64,000 nucleotides of DNA from Tateyamaria sp947503385 (GCF_051195235.1 NZ_JBNFZM010000002.1:710614-774613); one strand, 5' to 3'. Shown: positions 8,382 through 17,431, counted from the first letter of the stretch. Notes: a model not told the origin generated them from the sequence alone. Numbers and translations: made by a program.

Positions 8382-8588
8382 ATGGCTGCTTTTGACACCA
8401 CCCGCCCCGCTTATGGCGCTGCTCCCGTTGCAGGCCAGATCAAAGGCTTCTTCTCGGCCCTGATCGCGAAATACGTCGCATGGAACGATGCACGTGTGAC
8501 CCGCAATGCCCTGCACGGCCTGACCGACCGCGAACTCGAAGATATCGGTCTGACCCGCGGCGACATCGACGTTGTTGCCACCAAATAA
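8382..8588 (+). CDS. DUF1127-family small protein
   Basis: A 68-aa protein ending in the DUF1127 core: R-N-A-L-H-G-L-T-D-R-E-L-E-D-I-G-L-T-R-G-D-I. The start at 8382 is set by AAAGGA about 10 bases upstream; the longer frame from 8262 has no support. DUF1127 (YjiS-like) proteins are short, Arg-rich and often strongly expressed in alphaproteobacteria. Some bind RNA and affect phosphate or carbon metabolism and sRNA turnover. The N-terminus here is an Ala/Pro stretch and an amphipathic segment (G-F-F-S-A-L-I-A-K-Y-V-A-W). It is monocistronic, with its own terminator. Confidence 0.9.
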   Translation: MAAFDTTRPAYGAAPVAGQIKGFFSALIAKYVAWNDARVTRNALHGLTDRELEDIGLTRGDIDVVATK

Positions 8589-8612
8589 ATTCGGGCACCT
8601 GCCCGACACGAC

Positions 8613-8649
8613 AAAAGCCGCGTGCGCATTGGCGTCACGCGGCTTTTTT
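8613..8649 (+). terminator. Rho-independent terminator after the DUF1127 gene
   Basis: AAAAGCCGCGTG and CACGCGGCTTTT form a perfect 12-bp stem around an 11-base loop, followed by further T residues. It lies 25 bases after the DUF1127 stop. This is one of the clearest intrinsic terminators in the window, consistent with a highly expressed single gene. It would also work leftward because of the flanking A-run. Confidence 0.92.
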
Positions 8650-8690
8650 GTGGCCTGTTCGATCTGAGGGCCTGGCCAGCCTGTGCAGGC

Positions 8691-9029
8691 TCAGGTCAAG
8701 GGTTCGATAAAACCTGCGAGGAATGTCGTAAGTGGTTCGGTTTGCATGACCCAAGCACCGGCCTGCTCCACCATTGTGCCATTGCCCAACTTGGCGACAC
8801 GTTCGTTGTAGGTCACCTCGCCCAGGGAGGCGAGCATGAAGCCCTTGAAGGCAAAAAAACCAAGAACCAGAACCAGCAGACCACGCAGCGGAAAACCACG
8901 GCGCATTGCGCGCTTGGGTTTGACCACAATGAGGCCGTCGCCGCGCATCTCGGTGGTGTATCCGTGTGACATTGCCTTGTGCTGGCGCTGAACCGTGCCC
9001 ACACGTGTCTGAAAATCGACCTGAGTCAT
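8691..9029 (-). CDS. Single-span membrane protein of unknown function
   Basis: A 112-aa protein, taking the ATG at 9029 (M-T-Q-V-D-F-Q-T-R-V). A basic cytoplasmic segment (V-V-K-P-K-R-A-M-R-R) precedes one membrane helix, L-V-L-V-L-G-F-F-A-F-K-G-F-M-L, at about residues 55-72. A short outer segment follows, with G-E-V-T-Y-N-E-R-V-A-K-L. I do not recognise the family. The gene is isolated and convergent with the DUF1127 gene across the terminator. Confidence 0.65.
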   Translation of the reverse strand: MTQVDFQTRVGTVQRQHKAMSHGYTTEMRGDGLIVVKPKRAMRRGFPLRGLLVLVLGFFAFKGFMLASLGEVTYNERVAKLGNGTMVEQAGAWVMQTEPLTTFLAGFIEPLT

Positions 9030-9144
9030 CTTGGCAGCCCTAAAACCCTTACAACAGGCCCCCACCTGATACCCGACTAAGATCACCCTGAATTGTGGCG
9101 AAATCTGGGCAAATGCCTAAAACTGAGCTAAAATCAGTGTAAAA

Positions 9145-10011
9145 TCAGGCAAGTTTAAGAAGGGTCAGGGTCGACCAGTCACCAATACGGTCATGGTGCA
9201 CCAGACTGTTTCCGTGTTGTTGATAATCCTCGATCACCGCCTCGGCCTGGTCGTTCAGAATACCGGACAAAATGGCGTGGCCACCGGGGGTGAGTCGCGC
9301 GGTGAGGTCTGCGGCCAGCGCAATCAGCGGCCCTTTTAGGATGTTGGCAAAGATCAAATCGAACGGCCCTGCCAACGCCGCGTGGTCAAAACCTGCCGCC
9401 TCGACCACCTGAACGCGCGATTGCATGTCATTGGCCCGCAGATTGGCCTCTGCCACTTCGACCGCTTGTGCGTCGATATCGCTTGCAAGCACCGGATGTG
9501 GCCAGATGGCAGCCGCGGCCATGGCCAGCACGGCTGTGCCACATCCGATGTCGACAACCTGCCGCGCCTCGCCCCCGTCAGTGACCAGCCGGTCGAGCGC
9601 GTTGAGGCATCCAAGCGTCGTGCCATGATGCCCGGTGCCAAAGGCCATTGCCGCTTCGATCAGCAGAGGATGCTTGCCAGCGGGGATCTTGTCCGCATCG
9701 TGACTGCCGTAGACAAAGAAGCGGCCCGCCTCCACCGGGGCCAGTTCCCGCCGGACATGCGCCACCCAATCGGTTTCAGGCAGTTCGGACACCGTAAACG
9801 GTTTGGCGTTCAGCGCCGTGGTCAGCAACAGCAGCGCGGTCTGGTCCGGGCTTTCGGTAAAGTATCCGCCGACCTCCCACAGGCCCGAGCCGTCTTCGAC
9901 CTCGAACACGCCGACGCCGGTGGGCTCGGGTGTCAACGCTTCCATAGCGTCGCCCAATTGTTCGGCCTGTGCCTTGCCGTGCACGGTGGTAAGGGCGGTC
10001 CAGGTGGGCAT
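9145..10011 (-). CDS. prmA: Ribosomal protein L11 methyltransferase PrmA
   Basis: S-adenosylmethionine-dependent enzyme that methylates ribosomal protein L11. The Rossmann SAM-binding motif V-V-D-I-G-C-G-T-A-V-L-A is near residue 153, and the PrmA signature D-L-I-F-A-N-I-L near 219-226. An N-terminal L11-recognition domain starts M-P-T-W-T-A-L-T. The start at 10011 overlaps the MATE gene stop by ATGA and replaces the longer 10044 frame. Length is 288 aa, normal. The three genes 12625 to 9145 form one overlapping operon on the minus strand. Confidence 0.95.
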   Translation of the reverse strand: MPTWTALTTVHGKAQAEQLGDAMEALTPEPTGVGVFEVEDGSGLWEVGGYFTESPDQTALLLLTTALNAKPFTVSELPETDWVAHVRRELAPVEAGRFFVYGSHDADKIPAGKHPLLIEAAMAFGTGHHGTTLGCLNALDRLVTDGGEARQVVDIGCGTAVLAMAAAAIWPHPVLASDIDAQAVEVAEANLRANDMQSRVQVVEAAGFDHAALAGPFDLIFANILKGPLIALAADLTARLTPGGHAILSGILNDQAEAVIEDYQQHGNSLVHHDRIGDWSTLTLLKLA

Positions 10012-11396
10012 CAGCGTCTCCGGTATCTGTCGGTGTTGGGCCATGGGCGGGGTGGCGCAGGTGTGACCTGTACGTCAGGCCCCAGACGCGCCACATAACG
10101 CCAGCCCCAAAGCGCTGCAAGCCCGCCCACAAGTGCCCCGGCAAGGGCCTGACCGTAGATGACGCCTGCCGCCCCGAACCCGGTGGCCAGCCACGCGGCC
10201 GCTGGCCAGCTGAGCAGACCGTCCTTGACCCAGCCCACCAGAGTCGAGCGCAATGGCTGGCCAAGGTTATTGAACGCAGCGTTCGCCACAAAGAGCGCGC
10301 CGACAAATACAAACCCGCCGACGCCAACACGTGTAAAGCCGCGCAGCACATCCTCGCCCTGTCCGCTCAGTCCGAAGGCGTCGATGATCAGCGGCGTGGC
10401 GGCCAACAACACCGCCCACATCACCACCGTGTAGATCAAGCAAAAGATCAGTGCATCGCGATAGGTGCTACGCAAGCGCGGATAAAGGCCTGCACCATAG
10501 TTTTGGCCAAAGATACCACCAATCGCGCCCGACAGCGCAAAGATGCCACCAAAGGCCAGGACGGTCAGGCGGCTGACCACGGCCCACGCGGCAACAGCGT
10601 CGTCTCCGAACGGGGCCATGACGATGGTGAGCAGATAGTTGCCTGCGGGCGTCGCCATCTGTGTGGCAATGGCCGGGGCCGCAACGGCAACATAAAGCGG
10701 AAGTGTGGACCGGACGCCGGCCCAGTCGGGTCGCGCAATCAGGTCAAGTTGCACAACAGCAAAGAACAGCCCCAACCCCATGAGCGCAAAGCGAAACAGC
10801 ACAAGGCCAAGCGCAGCACCATCCAGTCCCATCCCCCACCAGATGATAAAGATCGGGTCGAGAACCATCAGCACCATGCCGGATGTCAGCGTGACGTACA
10901 TCGCCTTGGCGCCATAGCCTTCGGCGCGGAGTGTGCCCGACGCGACAAGAGCGACCGCCATCGGCATCAGCGACCAGACCGTCAGGCCCAGATAGCGCGC
11001 CGCAAGGCGGGCCGTTTCCCCATCGGCCCCGGCAAAGCTCACCAGATCATGTCGAAACGCAAAGATCAGCGCCGCCACGCCCCCTTGGACTGCCGTGGCT
11101 ATGGCCATCGCGGCCCCCGCCTGCGTGCGAGCGACCGTCCTGTCCCCTTCGCCAATGCGGCGCGACACAAGGGCCGTGGCTGCGATCATCAACCCCACGC
11201 CAATGGAGACGGAGAAGAACTGGATTGCATAAGCAAAGCCTATGGCCGCGACCAGTTGTGGCTGACCCAATTGCGACAGCCAAAACAGGTTTGCCGCATC
11301 CACAAGAAAGACAAAGGTAATGCCAAAGGCCCCAGTCGCGGTCATGCGCACCACGTGCCCCATTGTTGATCCGGTCAGAAAGCGGCCTTGGCTCAT
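10011..11396 (-). CDS. MATE-family efflux transporter
   Basis: A 461-aa integral membrane protein with about twelve hydrophobic segments and the duplicated MATE architecture. N-half features include F-L-V-D-A-A-N-L-F-W-L-S-Q-L-G near residue 30 and A-A-T-A-L-V-S-R-R-I-G-E-G-D near 75. The matching C-half region is G-A-I-G-G-I-F-G-Q-N-Y-G-A-G near 290. Family members export cationic drugs or metabolites using Na+ or H+ gradients. The substrate cannot be told. It overlaps its neighbours by four bases on each side, which suggests co-translation with prmA and the MFS transporter. Confidence 0.9.
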   Translation of the reverse strand: MSQGRFLTGSTMGHVVRMTATGAFGITFVFLVDAANLFWLSQLGQPQLVAAIGFAYAIQFFSVSIGVGLMIAATALVSRRIGEGDRTVARTQAGAAMAIATAVQGGVAALIFAFRHDLVSFAGADGETARLAARYLGLTVWSLMPMAVALVASGTLRAEGYGAKAMYVTLTSGMVLMVLDPIFIIWWGMGLDGAALGLVLFRFALMGLGLFFAVVQLDLIARPDWAGVRSTLPLYVAVAAPAIATQMATPAGNYLLTIVMAPFGDDAVAAWAVVSRLTVLAFGGIFALSGAIGGIFGQNYGAGLYPRLRSTYRDALIFCLIYTVVMWAVLLAATPLIIDAFGLSGQGEDVLRGFTRVGVGGFVFVGALFVANAAFNNLGQPLRSTLVGWVKDGLLSWPAAAWLATGFGAAGVIYGQALAGALVGGLAALWGWRYVARLGPDVQVTPAPPRPWPNTDRYRRR

Positions 11397-12625
11397 TCGG
11401 CGGGGGTCGGACGCGGACCGGGCAGGCGCGTTTCATGCCCCGGTTCGGGGTGGCGCGGGATCAACATGGCCAGTGCCAACGACGTCGCCGCCATGCCAGC
11501 AGCAAGAAAAAACACAGCCGCGGGCGAGAACAACCACAGCAGCCCCAGCGGAACGGGCAGACCGACCGCCGCGATGTGATTGATAGTGAATGCAACGGCT
11601 GCGGTCGGGGCGATATCCTGCGGATCGGCGATTTTCTGGAAATACGTCTTCAGCGCCAGTGCCAGCCCGAAAAAGATATGGTCCAGCACATAAAGCACCG
11701 CAGCAACGATCAGGCCCCAGCCAAAGTAGTACACCCCGCCATATGACAGGAAGACGATGACGAGGCCCACATATTCGAACGCAAGCGCCCGTTGCTCGCC
11801 ATAACGCGCCACGATCCGGCCCAGCAACGGTGCCACGATAATGTTCACCACGAGGTTGATGAGGTAGAGCGCGGTCAACTCATGCACCTCGAACCCAAAC
11901 TTTTCGACCATCATGAACCCTGCAAATACCATGAAGATCTGCCGACGCGCGCCCGACATGAATTGCAGCGCATAATAAAGCCAGTAGCGGCGGCGCAGCA
12001 CAAATGTCTTGAGTTGAGGTGTGGGCGCTTCGAATTGCGGATAGGCCAACATGGCAAATAGCGCGATGGCCACCGTGATCCCGCCGCCCACCATATAGAC
12101 GATGTTGTAGGTCAGCCCCAGCGGCTCCCACAGGATCATGATGACAAAATAGACAAGGAAGGTCGCAACCGACCCTGCCGCCAGCAACCAGCCCAGCATC
12201 TGCGGGGCACGCTCCTTGGACAGCCATTGCAACTGCAGCGATTGGTTGACCGTCTCGTAATAGTGAAAGCCCACTGAGCTGATGAAGGTCAGCACAAGGA
12301 TGCCGGTCATCTGCGGGAATTGTGCGGTCAGCGCGGTGGCCGCCCCCAGCATGATGAGCGACAGCAGCCCCAGCACCTGCTCGCGCATGAACATGATCAC
12401 AACGATCACCCCAACGGCGAGAAAGCCGGGGATCTCACGGATGGCGTGCAGCAGGCCAATGTCCGCGCCATCGAAATTCGCGGCCTCCACCACAAAGTTG
12501 TTCAGCAGTGCCAGCCACACGGAAAAGCCGATGGGCATGGCAAAGGCCATGAGGAACAAAAGCGTCACGGGACGGCGCCAGAATGGCAACGTCTGGGCCT
12601 GATCCAGTGGGACGTAGCGCGGCAT
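11393..12625 (-). CDS. MFS transporter
   Basis: A 410-aa protein with about twelve hydrophobic segments in two halves. The N-half begins W-R-R-P-V-T-L-L-F-L-M-A-F-A-M-P-I. Short charged cytoplasmic loops follow helix 3 (M-R-E-Q-V-L-G), and the central loop is L-A-Y-P-Q-F-E-A-P-T-P-Q-L-K. The fold is that of the major facilitator superfamily. I cannot name a substrate. It is first in the MFS-MATE-prmA overlapping set. Confidence 0.8.
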   Translation of the reverse strand: MPRYVPLDQAQTLPFWRRPVTLLFLMAFAMPIGFSVWLALLNNFVVEAANFDGADIGLLHAIREIPGFLAVGVIVVIMFMREQVLGLLSLIMLGAATALTAQFPQMTGILVLTFISSVGFHYYETVNQSLQLQWLSKERAPQMLGWLLAAGSVATFLVYFVIMILWEPLGLTYNIVYMVGGGITVAIALFAMLAYPQFEAPTPQLKTFVLRRRYWLYYALQFMSGARRQIFMVFAGFMMVEKFGFEVHELTALYLINLVVNIIVAPLLGRIVARYGEQRALAFEYVGLVIVFLSYGGVYYFGWGLIVAAVLYVLDHIFFGLALALKTYFQKIADPQDIAPTAAVAFTINHIAAVGLPVPLGLLWLFSPAAVFFLAAGMAATSLALAMLIPRHPEPGHETRLPGPRPTPAE

Positions 12626-12749
12626 GTGGTTCGCTTACGCCTTTTGCCAAAGGTTGGCGAGGCGACATTTGCGCAAGGCAGTCTGCGCCAAAGCACAAAG
12701 GCGCAGCATCCGGATTGCCGATCCGGCGAATTCGGGCAAGATGTCGTGC

Positions 12750-13205
12750 ATGAAACACTGCGATATCACCACCCAATTCGGCGCACTGACGTTGACCGAG
12801 GACGACGGCGCGCTGGTCCGGCTCAGCTGGGGCACATCCGGGCAGCGCGATGCGTCACCGGTTCTCGACGCGGCGGCAGAACAGCTGGCGGCCTACGATG
12901 CTGACAGCGCCGCGTTGTTCGACCTGCCCCTCCGGATCAGCGGCGGCGATCTGCAACAGGCGGTGTGCAACGCAATGCAGAACATCCCGCTGGGCGAGAC
13001 CATGACCTATGGCGACATTGCGCAGGCGTTGAACGTCTCGGCGCAGGCGGTCGGACAAGCCTGCGGGCGCAACCCGATCCCGATCATCATCCCCTGCCAC
13101 CGTGTGATGGGAGCCAAGGGTCTGACCGGGTTTTCCGGCGCAGGCGGGGTCGAGACAAAGCTGGCACTGCTCAAACACGAGGGCGCGGGCGGCTTCCTGA
13201 TCTGA
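12750..13205 (+). CDS. ogt: Methylated-DNA--[protein]-cysteine S-methyltransferase
   Basis: Suicide repair protein that takes the alkyl group from O6-alkylguanine onto its own Cys. The active-site motif I-I-P-C-H-R-V-M-G lies near residue 115, preceded by the DNA-recognition helix A-Q-A-V-G-Q-A-C-G-R-N-P-I-P. The family G-x-T-x-T-Y-G-D-I-A signature is also present. Starts at 12750 (151 aa) or 12741 are possible; the frame from 12624 overlaps the divergent MFS gene and is unlikely. The protein is shorter than E. coli Ogt at its N-terminus. It is monocistronic. Confidence 0.92.
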   Translation: MKHCDITTQFGALTLTEDDGALVRLSWGTSGQRDASPVLDAAAEQLAAYDADSAALFDLPLRISGGDLQQAVCNAMQNIPLGETMTYGDIAQALNVSAQAVGQACGRNPIPIIIPCHRVMGAKGLTGFSGAGGVETKLALLKHEGAGGFLI

Positions 13206-13251
13206 CATGTCGCGGGTCGCATCGGTGCGGCAGCGCAGCGGTAGCCTGCCG

Positions 13252-13968
13252 TTATCCGCGTTGCGGCAATAGCTGCTGTGCGATGCCCGCCAGAACGAGA
13301 TAGATCGACGTGACGATCAAGCCCCAATGCGCCCAGCTTTCAGGGTGGAAGTCCACCCATGCCGCCCACGCGGCAAAGCCCGTCCATGCCAGCGCCATCG
13401 GCAAGGTCAAGGGCCGCCAGCGCGCCGTGCGCACCGGATGCACAAACTTGAGCGGCACGAACATCGCCACTGCCAGCACCGTCACAAGCGTCAGACTGAC
13501 CCAAAAGTTCGGCTCAAGCGCAAAGATCACCAACACCACCATATTCCAGCAGCCCGGAAACCCGGAAAAGGAATTGTCCTTTGTTTTCATCCGCGTGTCG
13601 GCAAAATACATGGCCGACGCAAAGGTGATGACGATGATCGCGACCCACCCCGTCCAGCCATCCATCAGCCCGGACGAAAACAGCGCAAAGGCCGGAATGA
13701 ATACGTAAGTCAGATAGTCGATGATCAGGTCGAGCAATACGCCATCGAACTCGGGCGCGTTTGTCTTTACGTCATATTTGCGTGCCAGCGGGCCGTCGAC
13801 TCCGTCCACCGCAAACGCCACGACAAGCCACATGAACATGATGTCCCACTGGGCGTTCACAGCCGCCAACATGGCCAACATGGCAAACACCGCACCCGTG
13901 GCGGTCAGCAAATGAACGCACAGCGCGTACAATCGGTTCGTCATCATCACTGCGTCATGGTGCATCAT
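13252..13968 (-). CDS. pcs: Phosphatidylcholine synthase (CDP-alcohol phosphatidyltransferase)
   Basis: Condenses CDP-diacylglycerol with choline to make phosphatidylcholine. The motif D-G-P-L-A-R-x12-G-V-L-L-D-L-I-I-D at about residues 59-84 has the longer 12-residue spacing characteristic of Pcs rather than the 8-residue spacing of other CDP-alcohol transferases. About eight membrane helices are visible. At 238 aa it matches the family. Several N-terminal Met codons make the exact start uncertain (M-M-T-N-R-L-Y is likely, at 13947 or 13944). Pcs is typical of host- or algae-associated alphaproteobacteria that can take up choline. Confidence 0.92.
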   Translation of the reverse strand: MMHHDAVMMTNRLYALCVHLLTATGAVFAMLAMLAAVNAQWDIMFMWLVVAFAVDGVDGPLARKYDVKTNAPEFDGVLLDLIIDYLTYVFIPAFALFSSGLMDGWTGWVAIIVITFASAMYFADTRMKTKDNSFSGFPGCWNMVVLVIFALEPNFWVSLTLVTVLAVAMFVPLKFVHPVRTARWRPLTLPMALAWTGFAAWAAWVDFHPESWAHWGLIVTSIYLVLAGIAQQLLPQRG

Positions 13969-14035
13969 GGCCCGGGATGCAAATGCAAATCCGCGCCCCC
14001 GTGGGAACGCGAATGGACCTGTGACATAACGGTGA

Positions 14036-14626
14036 TCAGTTGGTGGAAGCGCCCAAGCGGACCTCTTCGAGCGGGTAGCCCAAATAGTCCTGCGCCTCCC
14101 AGCCTGCGTGGCAATCGTGGCAGAAGGATTGCTTGACCTTCATCACCTTGCCGTTGGGTTGCAGACCCGCATATAGCCATCCGGCTGTGTCCGGTGCGTC
14201 ATCCGTGCCGACCTTTGTCATAATGAAGAGCGGGCCGGGGCGCGCGGCCTTTTTCTTGATCGAGACGGTGATGGATTCTTTGGCGAGGATCGAGCCGACA
14301 GGCATTTCGACCCCCTCGTCGGCGAATTTCAGGTATTGGTCTGCCGCGATGTCATTCGCAAAGGTGTTCAGCAGGCGGTTGCCGTGGGGACCTGCGACGC
14401 CCGGACGTGTCGCCGTCGGAGCCCAGCTGCGGTAGGTGCTGCCGATCTCATCGCCCTCTTTGGCGTAACCCGTCGCCATCTTGTCCTTGAGGCAATCGTA
14501 CAAGACGTTGATGGCCGCCTCATCAAGGTCAAAGGCGTCTTCGACGGTCACGGCGTTGCAATCGGCTGCGCTGGCGGTGCCTGCGGCGGTGCATAGCACG
14601 GCTGCAATGGCGAGCTTGCGGATCAT
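14036..14626 (-). CDS. Exported cytochrome P460-family protein
   Basis: A 196-aa protein with a clear signal peptide (M-I-R-K-L-A-I-A-A-V, cleavage after A-S-A near residue 20). It has one c-type heme motif, C169-H-D-C172-H173, near the C-terminus. The overall layout, with a beta-rich body and a C-terminal C-x2-C-H-A-G-W, fits the P460/P460-like fold. Family members oxidise hydroxylamine or NO, or act in stress responses. Which applies here is unknown, and no ammonia-oxidation genes are nearby. The gene is monocistronic. Confidence 0.75.
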   Translation of the reverse strand: MIRKLAIAAVLCTAAGTASAADCNAVTVEDAFDLDEAAINVLYDCLKDKMATGYAKEGDEIGSTYRSWAPTATRPGVAGPHGNRLLNTFANDIAADQYLKFADEGVEMPVGSILAKESITVSIKKKAARPGPLFIMTKVGTDDAPDTAGWLYAGLQPNGKVMKVKQSFCHDCHAGWEAQDYLGYPLEEVRLGASTN

Positions 14627-14746
14627 GTTGGGGTCCCCTTTAGGCTTTTGCTTGGTATGCGGCGGTATGCCGTGGCGCAGTGTGCCATATGTGCGCGCGC
14701 ATCCCTGATCACCTTTGCCGCACGTTTGCGTGATGTTGCGGCGGGA

Positions 14747-15667
14747 TCAGGCCTTGGGGTGGGCGCGTTTATAAACGTCCATCAGGCGCACGGTATCGAC
14801 GGCCGTATAGGCTTGCGTGGTGGACAGTGACGCATGGCCCAGCAGTTCTTGTATCGCGCGCAGATCGCCGCCCGCATTCAGCAGGTGGGTGGCAAAGCTG
14901 TGGCGCATTGCGTGCGGCGTGGCCGAGGCGGGCAGGCCCAGTTGCATCCGCGCTGATGCCATCACCTTTTGAATGGCCCTTGGGCTTAGCGGGCCGCCCC
15001 GGACGCCACGAAACAGTGGCGTGTCGGGGTGCAGCATATGCGGGCACACAGCGATGTAGTCATCAACCGCGGAGCGTGCGGCGTCGATCACTGGCACAAT
15101 CCGCTCCTTGCCGCCCTTGCCGACAATCCGCATCACCTGTGGCAACGGTGCGTCCCCCGCTTGCAGGCTCAGCGCTTCGGAAATCCGCAGACCACACCCC
15201 CACAGCAGCGTCAGCACAGCTACGTCACGCACACCGACCCATGGCTTGTCCGTTTGCAGCGGTACAAGGTCGATCATGTCGCGCGCGGCATCTTCGGCCA
15301 GCGGGCGCGGCAGTTTCTTGGTGAATTTGGGCGCGCGGGTGCTGAGCACGGCGGTCGGCTCGAACCCCTCGCGCGCGGCGAGCCATTTGTAGAAACTTTT
15401 GACCGCCGACAATTTGCGCGCCAGCGACCGCGGCCCCACGCCACCCGACCGCGTTTGCGCCATCCACGCCCGCATGTCCTGCGTGCTGATCCGCGCCAGC
15501 GCACCCAGCCCCTGACTTTGCCCGGAATGCACTGTCATGAATGACAGAAACTCGGTCACGTCGCGGCCATAGGCAAGAACGGTGTTCTCGGCAGCCCCCT
15601 TGAGGCTGCGCTGATGGGACAAAAACGCCTCGAGCGCATCGCGCGCGGCAGGCGAGATCAGGCTCAT
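14747..15667 (-). CDS. xerC: Tyrosine recombinase XerC
   Basis: Chromosome-dimer resolution recombinase acting at dif with XerD. Catalytic residues are seen in order: Arg in C-G-L-R-I-S-E-A-L (about 170), Lys in G-K-G-G-K-E-R (about 195), H-x-x-R in H-A-M-R-H-S-F-A-T (about 258-261), His in L-G-H-A-S-L-S-T-T (about 281) and Tyr in Q-A-Y-T. The N-terminal SAM-like domain starts with A-L-E-A-F-L-S-H-Q-R. Length is 306 aa, typical. Its ATG overlaps the DUF484 stop by four bases, an order common in proteobacteria. Confidence 0.94.
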   Translation of the reverse strand: MSLISPAARDALEAFLSHQRSLKGAAENTVLAYGRDVTEFLSFMTVHSGQSQGLGALARISTQDMRAWMAQTRSGGVGPRSLARKLSAVKSFYKWLAAREGFEPTAVLSTRAPKFTKKLPRPLAEDAARDMIDLVPLQTDKPWVGVRDVAVLTLLWGCGLRISEALSLQAGDAPLPQVMRIVGKGGKERIVPVIDAARSAVDDYIAVCPHMLHPDTPLFRGVRGGPLSPRAIQKVMASARMQLGLPASATPHAMRHSFATHLLNAGGDLRAIQELLGHASLSTTQAYTAVDTVRLMDVYKRAHPKA

Positions 15668-16377
15668 CCCAACCAGCGGCGCATGGCCCGCTCGAACACA
15701 CCGCCAAAAAAGGCAAGCAGGTCCGTGCCCTGCTGCGGGCCGAACATGTGCGGGTCTTCGGCGCCCATGACCAAAAGGCCGGGCAAACGCCCCTCACCGA
15801 AATCAAGTTTCAGGCACGCCTCGGACCGGACCCAATGGCCGTCCTCGCCGTATATTTCAGGCGCGGGGTCTTGCACTTGGCGCAGGGTTACCTGCCGCAC
15901 CGTGCCGCCGCGACCAAGTGTCAGATAGGTGTCGATAAAGCCCGGTTCAGCCACATTGAGCACATCGCCCAGACGTTTGACGGCTGGGTCATTGTCGTTC
16001 TGTACGGACTCGAGCACCAGCTTGACCGCGTCCACGCGCAGAATTTCAGCCACTTCGCCACCCAGATCCCGCAAGAAAGGTTCGAAATCGGCCGGATCCA
16101 GCATACGCAGGATCGCCCGATGTATCTGATTGGTGCCAGCGAGGTTTTCATAGGCCGCCGCAATGACGGACCGGTGAGTGTCCTCAAGCCGATCCAAACG
16201 CGCCTCGAGCCGTTCCATGGCGAGGCCGCGCAAATCCACGATATTGCCACCCATCGCGCGCTCGTTCGCGGCGATCAAAGCGTGCATCAAATCCTTGTCG
16301 TCCAAAATGACGTCAGGTCGCGAAATAATCGCCTCGCGCAGGGCGTCATCGATTTTGGGCTGACTGCTCATTGCCAT
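15664..16377 (-). CDS. DUF484-family protein upstream of xerC
   Basis: A GAF-like DUF484 protein that is usually coupled to xerC. Two ATG codons, 16377 and 16371, start M-A-M-S-S-Q-P-K-I. The upstream extension to 16503 is unlike the family. The N-terminal helical part has V-I-L-D-D-K-D-L-M-H-A-L. A central R-L-E-D-T-H-R-S-V-I-A-A-A-Y-E-N-L helix leads into the GAF-like part, with G-L-L-V-M-G-A-E-D-P-H-M-F near the end. Length is about 236 aa. The molecular function of DUF484 is not established. Confidence 0.85.
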   Translation of the reverse strand: MAMSSQPKIDDALREAIISRPDVILDDKDLMHALIAANERAMGGNIVDLRGLAMERLEARLDRLEDTHRSVIAAAYENLAGTNQIHRAILRMLDPADFEPFLRDLGGEVAEILRVDAVKLVLESVQNDNDPAVKRLGDVLNVAEPGFIDTYLTLGRGGTVRQVTLRQVQDPAPEIYGEDGHWVRSEACLKLDFGEGRLPGLLVMGAEDPHMFGPQQGTDLLAFFGGVFERAMRRWLG

Positions 16378-16687
16378 ACTCTTTATCGTTTCGGGGTCTA
16401 TAACATGCAGGCGCAGCGGAATCTGCCCCGAAGTTCCATAAAATTGCCGGGCCGAATGCATCTGTTGCCATTCCGCGTCAGCGCAAAGACGGGGAAGGCG
16501 CAAAGACTTCTCCCCGTGATTGAAAAATCGCGATGTTCCATATGCCGCTCATGACAGGAACACCCAACGCATCCGCTCACGGAACGGGACCGACGCATTT
16601 TCCGCTCGGGCCTGACGCGCTGCGGGTGCTCCTGCGGCGGGCCGGAACGTCTTGATCCCCAATGGGACGGACCGGCCCGTATCTATC
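16378..16687. other. Intergenic region between fsa and the DUF484-xerC operon
   Basis: About 310 bases without a gene. It must contain the promoter of the leftward DUF484-xerC operon. A 10-base direct repeat GCGCAAAGAC occurs at 16481-16490 and 16498-16507. A 7-bp inverted repeat ACGGGGA/TCCCCGT lies at 16489-16495 and 16511-16517. Nothing here supports an RNA gene. Confidence 0.5.
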
Positions 16688-17341
16688 TCAGACGATCTTG
16701 ATGTCGGCCTTCGCAGCGTCCTTCAGAAACTGCTCCAGCCCTTTGTCGGTCAACGGGTGGCCTGCGAGTTTCTTGATCACATCAGGCGGCGCGGTCATCA
16801 CGTCGGCACCGATTTTGGCGCAGTCCTGAACATGGTTTACCGACCGGATTGACGCCGCAAGAATCTGCGTCTCGAACCCGTAATTGTCGTAGATGGTGCG
16901 GATATCCTCGATCAGGTCCAGACCGTCGATGGACATGTCGTCCAAGCGTCCGATGAAGGGTGAGATGAATGTGGCCCCGGCCTTGGCGGCCAGGAGTGCC
17001 TGATTGCCCGAGAAACACAGCGTTACGTTGACCATGTTGCCCTCCCCCGAAAGCACCTTGCACGCTTTGAGCCCGTCCCAGGTGAGCGGCAATTTCACGG
17101 CGATATTGTCGGCGATTGTCGCCAGCTTGCGGCCCTCTGCGATCATGTCATCTGCATCTGTCGCGACGACTTCGGCGCTGACCGGACCGTCGACCAGATC
17201 ACAGATTTCCTTGGTCACTTCGAGGATGTCGCGCCCGGACTTCAGGATCAGTGACGGGTTGGTGGTGACCCCATCCACCATACCAGTGTCGTTCAACTCG
17301 GCGATGGCGTCGATCTCGGCAGTGTCGACAAAGAATTTCAT
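16688..17341 (-). CDS. fsa: Transaldolase-like fructose-6-phosphate aldolase
   Basis: Small class I aldolase of the transaldolase family (TalB subfamily 3/FSA). At 217 aa it is FSA-sized, not the roughly 315-aa full transaldolase. Asp6 in F-F-V-D-T-A, Asn28 in V-T-T-N-P-S-L and Schiff-base Lys83 in A-V-K-L-P-L-T are all present. The C-terminal lid has G-A-D-V-M-T-A-P-P. Short members annotated as transaldolase in alphaproteobacteria may transfer dihydroxyacetone rather than cleave fructose-6-phosphate, so the exact activity is uncertain. It is divergent from priA across 90 bases. Confidence 0.92.
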   Translation of the reverse strand: MKFFVDTAEIDAIAELNDTGMVDGVTTNPSLILKSGRDILEVTKEICDLVDGPVSAEVVATDADDMIAEGRKLATIADNIAVKLPLTWDGLKACKVLSGEGNMVNVTLCFSGNQALLAAKAGATFISPFIGRLDDMSIDGLDLIEDIRTIYDNYGFETQILAASIRSVNHVQDCAKIGADVMTAPPDVIKKLAGHPLTDKGLEQFLKDAAKADIKIV

Positions 17342-17431
17342 GTTTGCCCCCTCTTGATGGCTTGGCGTACGGTTGTGATGGCTTTACCTCATGGCGGGTG
17401 AAGTCGGAACCCCTCATATGTTGGCGCTAAC

